Below are positions 11,406 to 22,600 of a DNA stretch of 64,000 nt, one piece after another; the first letter of the stretch is position 1; each line of letters starts with the position of its first letter. Origin of the DNA: Tubulanus polymorphus. Taxonomy: Eukaryota; Nemertea; Palaeonemertea; Tubulaniformes; Tubulanidae. Made by a program: the position numbers and the translations under genes. Location: NCBI RefSeq assembly GCF_964204645.1, contig NC_134030.1:1405855-1469854 (forward strand). The letters run 5' to 3'. Below the pieces are notes generated by a model. The model saw nothing but the letters and a program-made list of their open reading frames with translations. It did not search any database and had not been told where the DNA came from.

Positions 11406-11451
11406 TTTGTCAATCATCATATCAAGATTTGCAATCCCAGTTGCCTTCAAG

Positions 11452-12220
11452 TTTCATATAGAGAATTAGTGGATGTGGTGTCCCTGGACCCCTACATGCA
11501 CCATATAGAGAATTAGTGGATGTGGTGTCCCTGGACCCCTACATGCACCATATAGAGAATTAGTGGATGTGGTGTCCCTGGACCCCTACATGCACCATAT
11601 AGAGAATTAGTGGATGTGGTGTCCCTGGACCCCTACATGCACCATATAGAGAATTAGTGGATGTGGTGTCCCTGGACCCCTACATGCACCATATAGAGAA
11701 TTAGTGGATGTGGTGTCCCTGGACCCCTACATGCACCATATAGAGAATTAGTGGATGTGGTGTCCCTGGACCCCTACATGCACCATATAGAGAATTAGTG
11801 GATGTGGTGTCCCTGGACCCCTACATGCACCATATAGAGAATTAGTGGATGTGGTGTCCCTGGACCCCTACATGCACCGTATAGAGAATTAGTGGATGTG
11901 GTGTCCCTGGACCCCTACATGTACCATATAGAGAATTAGTGGATGTGGTGTCCCTGGACCCCTACATGCACCATATAGAGAATTAGTGGATGTGGTGTCC
12001 CTGGACCCCTACATGCACCATATAGAGAATAAGTGGATGTGGTGTCCCTGGACCCCTACATGCACCATATAGAGAATTAGTGGATGTGGTGTCCCTGGAC
12101 CCTTACATGCACCATATAAAGAATTAGTGGATGTGGTGTCCCTGGACCCCTACATGCACCATATAGAGAATTAGTGGATGTGGTGTCCCTGGACCCCTAC
12201 ATGCACCATATAAAGAATTA
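11452..12220 (+). repeat. 47-bp satellite, forward block, unit 1
   Basis: About 16 nearly identical copies of a 47-bp unit (ATATAGAGAATTAGTGGATG then TGGTGTCCCTGGACCCC). It ends 73 bp before the start codon of the main gene. The same satellite in reverse orientation is at 4853-5338. Confidence 0.96.
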
Positions 12221-12293
12221 GTTCACTGAACCAGAATAAGACTGACTGATATATTTTCAAATGATTTAATATTTTTACTTGTTTTTCTAGAAG

Positions 12294-12356
12294 ATGCCAA
12301 AAGCAACAAAAAAAACACGGGGCGCGGGCCCCTCACATTCAAGCCCGTATAATAAA
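12294..12356 (+). CDS. Exon 1 (ATG exon), unit 1
   Basis: Twenty-one codons starting MPKATKKTRGAGPSHSSPYN, then a GTAAGT donor. The start was chosen because the ATG sits three bases after a TTTTTCTAG acceptor and is kept in every copy. Ungapped comparison with the unit 2 exon gives 10 differences in 63 nt, seven of them synonymous codon changes. The histidine region may instead be one inserted and one deleted base. Confidence 0.7.
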
Positions 12357-13533
12357 GTAAGTACAAATTTACTGCTTCCATGCTTATTTATTCATCCCAT
12401 ACTTAGTATTTTGTACCCCTGGGTCCAGTTTCACAAAAAGGATTAACGCCTAAATCGATTTAAGATAAACTGAATTAATGAAGAAATTAAATCGATTTAA
12501 GAGTTAAACCTGTTTGTGAAACTAGGCCCTGAATTGCATCTAGAATGAAAAAAAAAGAAAAAAAAATATTGAAAATAACGTTGGTGAAATATTTCTGGAT
12601 CTCTCTGGATTTCTGCTCAATGCATCGTTTAGTAAAATATCGATATTCTCTAAAAGTAAAGATATAAGAATAAAAATATTGTATTGAATCGTGATTAGTT
12701 ACTGTATGCGCTGCTAGTTGTTGCCCAACCCATAGCCTCATTTCTCTCCATTCTAAATTTGCATTGTTTAACATTGTCTGGTCGCTATGGAATCTATTTA
12801 TTTAAGTTTCTTTGTGGTATCCATGGCAACAGTAACGTTTAGGTAGTGGCACCAATTATGGGTCCCAACGTTCCCATGGCGATACATGAGAACATTTATC
12901 CTATTTTTGACCTTCATGACGTAAGATGGTAGTGAGTCGATGACGTCATTTTCGTCTCACCACTAATGAAAAAAAAAATGAAATGAAAAAAAAGGAAAAA
13001 ATCGTTAGAATTACGTTTATAAAATTTTTCTCGATCGGCTAAATGTATTGTTCCATTAAATATCGACATTCTCTAAAATTATAGGCATCAATATCAAAAT
13101 GATGATACAGCAGACTCCGCTTAACTCTGTTCTATTTGGACCATTAATTAACCGAATACCAACTTTTTAAAATTTTAGGATTTTTACGTTAAGGATCAGA
13201 AAATGTGTATGCAATTTCAACCGGGTACCGAGTAGGGTGGCCGAGTCTACTGTAGTCTGCTGCCCCCTCGAATCCATTACCTTATTATCTCTCAATTTGC
13301 ATTGTTTGACCTCGTCTGGTTGCTATGGAAACTATTTAGTTATATCAGGAACGGTTTTTTCGAGGTAACCAGTGGCAACAGTTAACAGACGTGTCCATCC
13401 TAGAGATAAACTGTCTGATTTCACAGCCACATCCGTCCTGGAGATAAACTGTTAGATAAACTCTGATTTCGCGTCTGTCCTATTTCTTGTCATTGTATGA
13501 ATATGTTTTCTCTTTTATAGGGTACAGCGCAGC

Positions 13534-13573
<40 letters not shown>

Positions 13574-16500
13574 GCAACAACAACAAAAATTTAATATTTC
13601 TATGTCGGGAATAGACGTAAGTTATCGTAAACGCCTGTTTGAAGTCATCATTCTTGAGCTTGAAACCGAAATTTATATATATAGAATATTAAACCCTGCT
13701 TCTGCTACTGACAGGTAATGTCCGTCATACATTACTGCATCGTCAAATCTATACCAGGGTGCACCCAGGCAGATCGTTCGCATCATCACATGCAAAGGGC
13801 TGATTATTTTGGAACCCAGTTTTTATCAGCTGGAACATTCTGCACATTCGACCATATTGATTGATAGCCCGTTATAGACGAGTGGAGAAAACTGAAAAAC
13901 CAGTTCGGAAAAACTTCGATTGATTTCACTCACATTTACAGAAATTTGGTCCGACCCCAAAACCATTTACTTACACTATACAAATCAGATCAGGTTTTTA
14001 ACATTGTCTTTGATTGTATTTTCAGTTTTTACCGACAACGCCGCCGAGCGGTTCTTCTACGCCGGTAAGTGACAACTATTTTCTAATAAATCACGCTTAT
14101 TTCAATTTGTAATTTGAAAATAGAGGGTAGTAGCTGTTATGCATAGATTATGCTAATTAGGAATAAATTCAAATTCGATTAAGTCTCATCATCGTAGAAG
14201 TCATATATTAATGATGCTATCTCTACAGTTGTCATTTAAATTAAGTGTTATATTTACTACTTCATTTGCTTCATGACCCAAAAACCTCTACTATATAACT
14301 ACTGGTTTTGTTCTAATCTTGGAGAATTTGCTGCAAAATTTACTTATCATTTGTTAAACAGTTTTTATTGAAAACCTGAATCAGTGATACATGCATTCAT
14401 GAATATCCATCTAATATTTTGTTTTATTTTATCTTTACAGGATTTATCACCGATACAGCACGTGGACGTAAGAGATTAAACATTGATCTTGAATTTTAAG
14501 TTCAAACTAATTTATTTTTTATCTCACTCGGGACTATAGTTATTGCGTTCACTTTGCGTCCAGTTGTCTCGGGTAGTTTTTGATTTATCGTGTTGATAAT
14601 TGGTTTATATACTCAAACTCAAAATATCGGCGCAATTGGAATTAAGATGGCGCACTTGTATGTCCATTTTTTTCCCCGGCAAAATTAGCACTTTAGCAGA
14701 TTTTAAGGATCAATTCTGTTGTTATATTACATTGAAATCAGAGTTTAATATATATCGGTATAGAGCAGGTTTTTGCTCTAGTTATAAATAAAGTTATAAA
14801 TAATCTCATGACATGTTCTGTATATGTGTAGTGAGTTTCAATGTCTTTGGTTCCTTTTAAACCAGGGGGAGTTAAATTTGAAAATGTCAGATCGTCGAGC
14901 ATTTCAGACCGCTTCCAAAGTGGGTCCCTGCACCCCTAGTTATACCGTTAATATTTTAATAATATATTGATATACCATACATTGATATCGGTCTTGTAAT
15001 TGGATCAACAACCATGAGATCAAAACACAGCAAATATGAACCTGCTGTGAATCAATAGATTTGTGATAAATGTAATGAAATTGTTATTTTTCATATTGAC
15101 TTTTTGAGTTAAGGGTCTGTTGTATAAGAGTATTTGGTCTCGCGTGTCAATGTATGATATCAATCTGTATTTCCTCGTTCCAATGTTTAAAAGGTGTTCG
15201 TCACCTTATATTAATAAACTACTTTTACCGTTAGATGGCGCCATAAGTGTGATATTTGATTTATGGGATACCCGCAAAACCAGCTATTCCACCAGATGGC
15301 GCAACGAGTAGTAGGTCGTTCGTTGTCAAAATTAGTTCATTTTCGATGAACTTTGAACTGGTTTGAAGAAGAAATACTTTCATTCTTCTACTCTGATATC
15401 GATTTAGTTTTCATTAATAATTGATTCATTTAAGAGAACAATTCATTCAGATTTAATTGAAATGTACAAGAAAATCGAACGCAGACGACCAACTATTTAC
15501 TAGCGACACCTGGTGGATCCTCGCCTGCCATAAGTGGAATCCTCGATTGCCACAGTAAGACTGCGGGTATCCCATTGTTTGGCGTGTGAATTAAAGTAAA
15601 GTTAGAAAACGGATGTTTAACTTTGTTGTGAAACGAAAGCGTTTTGGAGATTTTTAAACCAATCAAATCAATATTTTGATATTACGCTTGAAACCCTTCC
15701 CACTCATATTCTACTTACTAAGTATATATTCTTGTTTCCGTGGAAATCATGGTGAGTGGCGCCATCTATACAGTGGAGTTAGCTTTATAAATCGAGCATG
15801 ATTCGACAAGTGGCTCCATCTATTCCCTAATACTGAAGCGAGGTAACCAGCAGCGCCCTCATATACAGGAAATGAACGCCTATCAAGTTTAACAATGCAC
15901 GGTGTATTGACCACAGCGACCGGTGATAATTATATCAATGTTGATTAGCTATTGCCATAGACAGGTCCGTAGCGTTTGACTGGACCAGAACGGGGCCCCC
16001 TAACCAAAACAAATTTTGAAAACGTGCCCAGATAAATTGCCTCTGGGAGATTGATTTAACGAGGTTTTGATTAAATGAACAAATTTTAATATTTGTAAGT
16101 TTAACATTTCTGTTTTTAATTTTTCTTTGCAAGGAACTGAATTTTCGAACCCCCCTGAACCGCCTCAAGCTACATTCCTGATATAGTGCTAGCTATACCT
16201 GAATACTTTTCTCTTATTGAAATTGTCTAAAAAACCAGCACCTTGAACTAATGAACGTCATAATGAAAATGTTTAAAAATTCAACCGTTAATGAATTTGA
16301 CTAATATATTTTTTTTATTTTCATTTCTAGCGTCAGTTTGCCTCACAGGCAAGGTCGCCGTCGCTTAATGTAAGTATCAGTGACGCCCTCAATCTCACAT
16401 GCCTCACTTCCCTCCTAATGTAACCATTTTTATGAAATTCCTCAAGAAAATATATACTAGTAATCTTAGAATACACGTTTTTGTACCCAGACCCCTTCAT

Positions 16501-16587
16501 TCTACTGAACTACCGTGTAATAAGTGCCTGTTGTGTTCATTTTCTGTTGCATTGATTTATATATTATTTCTATTTACAGTTGTCAAA

Positions 16588-16618
<31 letters not shown>

Positions 16619-19600
16619 GCACCCCTCCCGCTGGAGACGCCTCCCGACTTGCAAGCAAGAAGTAAGTTCAGTCTTCAAATACAATTTCAATGCATTCAAT
16701 TTTGTGTATGGCGTTAAAACGGTTAAAGTTGTGACTAGTTTTCATAACTCCGTGACGTCATATTTCCATCGAGTACCGGACCCTTTCCTATGTTTTTTGC
16801 CAATTTGGATTGAATGATCGCCAGCGGTTTTTCTATACGACCCGGCTCTGCTGTATTGCATTTAGCCATCCTTTTTCTTGGCGTTTTTTATAAGAAGGTG
16901 TTTGATTTTGTCTCTAAGGGATTTAGGAATTTAAGAGACACTTGTACTCTCTATACAGTGAGTTTGTTCTGTTTTTGTTCCCTCGTGAATTTTATTTTTG
17001 TTTGGTATAATTTGATTTATCATAATCAAATCAAATCAGTGCATATTTCTTGAATTGCGTGTAAGTTATAATGTTATCAAATATCTGTTATATTTAAACC
17101 GAATATTTAATTGTTGTATTTTGAATGCGATAATGCCGCTCCCTGCTAAAGTCCAGCGTCGTCATCGTGAGGGATGCGGTCATCTGTTCGGGCCCTGATT
17201 ACGTTCTGTGTTCATCCTGTTGGGCTACATCGGGCGTTATATGAGTTAATCCTTCCTCGACTTGCGGATTGTGGTTGGAAGATCTATGGGTTCGGGCCGA
17301 TAAGTCCCGGAAATAGAAAGTACAGTTTCTGCCGATGTGCCCATTGATGTCTCTATTTCAGAACATCACAGCGGTCGCCGGCTGTACAAGCACGGTCGGC
17401 TTCCCAACTCCATTCTCTGAGGAGGATCGCTTGTTCTCTAGTAACGGTCAGTCACCAGTCAATCAACGGTTCAGCTGGTTCAGTTTCCCAGGTATCGGCG
17501 CGCGACAGTTGGGATACCTGCACAGGAACTCAGGTCAGGTCCGGGCTACTCCGAGCACCGGTCCGGTCCAGGCATCACCGGATACTGAACATCCTGTCCG
17601 GTAGCTTCGAGAACTGGTCCGGTCCAGGCATCACAGGGTACTGAACATCTGGTCTGGTCAGCTTCGAGAACCGGTCCAGGCATCACCGGATACTGAACAT
17701 CTGGTCCGGTCAGCTTCGAGAACTGGTCCGGTCCAGGCATCACCGGGTAATAAACATCCGGTCCGGTCCGGGTGGCTTCGAGCACCGGTCCGGTCCAGGC
17801 ATCACCGGGTACTGAACATCTGGTCCGGGAGCTTCGAGAACTGGTCCGGTCCAGGCATCACTGGGTACTGAACATAGAGTCCGGTCCGGTCCAGGCATCA
17901 CTGGGTACTGAACATCCAGTCTGGTCCGGTCCAGGCATCACCGGGTACTGAACATCCAGTCTGGTCCGGTCCAGGCATCACCGGGTACTGAACATCCAGT
18001 CCGGTCCGGTCCAGGCATCACCGGATACTGAACATCCGGTCCGGTAGCTTCGACAACTGGTCCGGTCCAGGCATCACCGGGTACTGAACATCCAGTCCGG
18101 TCCGGTCCAGGCATCACCGGGTACTGAACATCCAGTCTGGTCCGGTCCAGGCATCACTGGGTACTGAACATCCAGTCCGGTCCGGTCCAGGTATCACCGG
18201 GTTCTGATCATCCAGTCCGGTTCGGTCCAGGCATCACCGGGTACTGAACATCCAGTCCAGTCCGGTCCAGGCATCACCGGGTACTGAACATCCAGTCCGG
18301 TCCGGTCCAGGCATCACCGGGTTCTGATCATCCTGTCCGGTCAGCTCCGTGCACCGGTCCGGTCCAGGCATCACTGGGTACTGAACATCCAGTCCGGTCC
18401 AGTCCAGGCATCACCGGGTACTGAACAGGGTTCGTCGCGGTGCTTGAAAAGCTTGAAATGGCTTGAATTTGAAAAATACTACTCAAGCGCTTGAAAACAG
18501 CTTGAAAATAGATCGAAAGCTTGAAATAATTATTTTTGACTTGAAATAAAAAGTTATGGCTTGAAATGCTTGATTATCACAAATTTTCTTCTTCGCGAAT
18601 TTTTTTCGATGAAATCGCAGACAGAATAGGTTCTTGAGTTGTTTCTACGCGTGCGTCATGTTTTAGGCATCAATAAAGAAATTAATTGAATTGTATTGAA
18701 TCGCTATGAGACTCTTGTGGTGAAACTCTACGGTGTCTGGAGACATGAACATACGGGGAAATTTCAGTCATGCATGTTATCGAGCATTGATGTAAAATGG
18801 CATTGAAATCCCACACCAGGAGTGAGAGCCATGTTGAAGGCACCGCGACCTAGTCAAAGTCATTGAACATTACAAATTTCGTATTAGGCCATCCAAAAAT
18901 CAAGGTCTGTTTGCCGTCATCCGACCGACCCGACTTCAAAGGTACCCAGTGGAAACTTTTTTCTTGGATTCATTGAAATAAATTGTATTTTTGATACAAA
19001 TGGCCGACCCACTGCCGATGTATGAGCTATGTATGTTTGAAGTTAAGTGTGCATCATGTGAAAACATGCCTCGACTATTTAGTTGAAGTTTTCCAGGAAA
19101 CTGGCAGTGTTCCAATAAGCTGCCATTCATTCTAAAGCTGGTAATGTTATAGCGTGCATATATTCAATCTACTGTTTCATTTTGAACGCAGATTTCGGAT
19201 GTTGTTTCCGCTAAAAGTGGTGATGATAAATTTGTTGTTTTTTTTGCCCCAAAATTTTGCAAAAAAAAAATGATGCTACCTTCCTACTGACTTATCCCAA
19301 AAATAGTAGGTGTGACGGCAAAACAGACAATTAATTTGGGATGGCCAAATATCCAAATCTTGATTGATATGAATATTTAAGCTAGGAAATGCTGAAAATC
19401 ATTTTGATGAACAGGTTTCATCTCTAACAGAATCGTATCAACTCGGAGGTTCCACTGGAATCAAAATTTTACCTCTTTTTTAACATTTTTATACGAACCT
19501 GTTCAAAATAGGCAAATTGGCTGTTTCGAATTTAAAACATAGTTATCATGGGTCTAGGTTTGGTAGAGGGCGCTCTTCTACCAGATGCGGGAGCGAGGTC

Positions 19601-22600
19601 ACCTTCACGGAGATCGAGATCGAAGGATTATGATTGATTCTGTAGGAACCATCATCATTCATCAGTTCAGGTCGAGGGACCGTTTAGGAAGTTCACGTCT
19701 TTCACGTCGAGGGACCATTTAGGAAGTTCACGTCTTTCACGTCGAGGGACCGTTTAGGAAGTTCACGTCTTTCACGTCGAGGGACTGTTTAGGAAGTTCA
19801 TGTCTTTCACGTCGAGGGACCGTTTAGGAAGTTCACGTCTTTCACGTCGAGGGACCGTTAAGGAAGTCGTCACAATAATCAGGATTTCCGCGATTTCGAA
19901 AGTCAGATTTTAAACTTGTTATTGTCATTGTAAGCTACCGCAGTTACAGGTAAGCCTATTCTTGATTGCCCGAGACAGGCGTGCAGATATTGTTCCCGAC
20001 TTAAGTTTTTGGTTGATTTTCTTGTGACTTGTTTGTTTTAGGGGTGAGATGGATGAGCCTTATCGTTTTTTGACATATATAGGTCATCCAAGATGGCCGC
20101 CACAGCCATTTCAATGTGTGAAATAGCCATTTTGAAGCTGGTTACCGCTCTACGGACTTAAGTTTTAAGCTTAAGACTTAAGATGGCCACCACAGTTATA
20201 TCAATGTGTTAAATCTTATCCGATTTGGAGCTTGTTACTGCTCTAAGATGTAGAGGTTTAGAGGTTTATAATTTCATTCATACTTGTACTGTGGTTTATT
20301 TATGGTGGTCAGAGGATGAGCCCTATTACAATTTGCATTCTCTACTTGACTCACTGGTCAAGGGTTAATATCTAGTTTGATAAATGTGGAGCATGTCGGT
20401 GAATCACCCCCCCCCCCCGGACTCTGATCTCAATGTCTGATGTCAATCGTCAGCAGTTTCAATGGAATGGGCTCGATTAGGTGTGGAACCAGTGGAATCC
20501 TCGATTGCCACAGTCGAACCTAGAGTATTAAGAGCTCAATTAGGTTCTTCTTTGCGTATCTTCTCCGGTTGGAGTGCTCCAGTTTCCACCGAATGGAGGA
20601 AGATTAGAGATGTGCAGATTCAAGTCCACCATGCGGACTCCGGCTCCGGCAGCTCAAGGTTCAGCTCCGGCTCCGGCAGCTCAAGGTTCAGCTCCGGCTC
20701 CGGCAGCTCAAGGTTCAGCTCCGGCTCCGGCAGCTCAAGGTTCAGCCCAACTCACACAATGCCATCTCAAGCATCTACTAATGCTGGTTGGAGAACAAGT
20801 GCACAGCTCCAACATTCTCGTGCCCCTTCTGGTCAGAATAATTCTAGTTCATATCGGGGAATGCTTTTAAAAGGAGCTCTTCCTCTCGGAGAAACTCAAA
20901 ATGAATGCTCGGGGCCAGTGAGAGGTTGTCTATAACGAGCAGCCACCTACTGATCCGGCGTTCCCGGGTCGTATCACGGCGGCTACTGTCTTCAATTCTG
21001 AACACCTCCCGACATGCGCCCGAAAGCAGGTCACGAGACACTAATCTCGTCAGCTCTCAAAGATCTGGCCAAAAAGAGAGCAATAGAACCAGTACGGGAC
21101 GAAGCCACATCCGGCTGGTTTTCATGAATATTTATGCTCCTGAAAACCACAGGGCGTCGATGGACTGTCATTCCTCGAGTGGCACCTGGATATCCCGAGG
21201 CTTCCGATGACTAAAACAGGGAGGTAATTCAAGGTCTCCGCCGAGGTTAATGGGCGGCTTCATTGGACCTGAAAGATGTCAGGTTCCTATTCACCCGAAA
21301 TCTCATCAATTTTACAGAATGAAGTGGAAACTCCGCCAGTTCCAGTTCAGGTCTCTTCCAGTCGGCCTCAGTACAGCCCACGCCCTGGGTATTTACCAGC
21401 TTGGGTCAAGTCCAGAAGGTACACTACACTCCAGGGCTGGGTTTCATAGATATGGAAGAAAAATAATTCCAGGGATCATTTTGAAATTTGTCAGTTAAAA
21501 CCATGGTTTCTCATTGTTAGTATGGTGGTTGTTACCCAGATTGAGGATTTATCCCTTTGGATAACTTTGATACTCAGTCTATGAAACCGGGTCCTGGAGT
21601 ATTTGTCTGTTGGTTTACCTCGACGACTGGTTACTAGTACCAAACTCGACTATAGAATGTCAGGAGGCGGTGACCGCTGTCGACCGCTGTCGTAGACTTA
21701 GTTCACCAGTTCCGCGTAAACTAAGTAAAATCTCACTTGATGCCGTCCCAACAGTTCACATCTCCGGATCAGCACGGTCTTTCCGTCCATGGCTCGAGTA
21801 GCCAAACTTCAAGAAGCGTAGTTACCACAAACGAGAGGACAGCTAGTTATCGGTGACGCCTGTGGCTAAATGCAATACCGCAGTGCCAGGGATCGTATCT
21901 CTGGCTATCTACACATTCAGAGAATATTAACTAAAACCATAGGAAAGGGTCAAGCACTACTCCGAAAAAAAACTAATTTTATTTCCAAAAAATTACGATA
22001 TTATATGGATTGCATGCTGTGTGGAAGAAGTTTTCAAAATTATTTAGGAGCTTATTATAATTTGAATGCATGAATTGAGAGCAATTTGAAATGTGTTGAT
22101 ATCCGAAAGTGTTTCCATTGACTTCACTCATTCACCTGATGAAGCTTCTATACATTAGTACCCAAAGCTTGTGTGTCAAATAAACTAGTTACACGTCCTA
22201 TAAAGTACTACTTGTCTCGTTATATATTCTAAACCCCAGTTAACAATTCCAGTAAGTCAGGTTTAGGGAATAGATATTTAAACCTTCAGATGATACCGAT
22301 GTGATACAATTCCAGTAAGTCAGGTTTAGGGAATAGATATTTAAACCTTCAGATGATACCGATGTGATACAATTCCAGTAAGTCAGGTTTAGGGAATAGA
22401 TATTTAAACCTTGAGATGAAACCGATGTGATACAATTCCAGTAAGTCAGGTTTAGGGAATAGATATTTAAACCTTCAGATGAAACCGATGTGATACAATT
22501 CCAGTAAGTCAGGTTTAGGGAATAGATATTTAAACCTTGAGATGAAACCGATGTAATACAATTCCAGTAAGTCAGGTTTAGGGAATAGATATTTAAACCT

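Noticed and set aside
4853-12220. CRISPR array, suggested by regular 46-63-bp repeats
   Set aside because: Contiguous satellites without unique spacers, in a eukaryotic intron-containing context.
12294-13616. Adenine-directed mutagenesis like a diversity-generating retroelement as cause of exon 1 variation
   Set aside because: Exon 1 changes often involve A in unit 1, but exon 3 changes are mainly G/C and C/T, and no template repeat or matching reverse transcriptase is present.
22120-22200. Possible hammerhead ribozyme (CTGATGAAGCTT near 22138)
   Set aside because: CTGATGA is followed by an AAGCTT stem, but the required GAAA core is absent.
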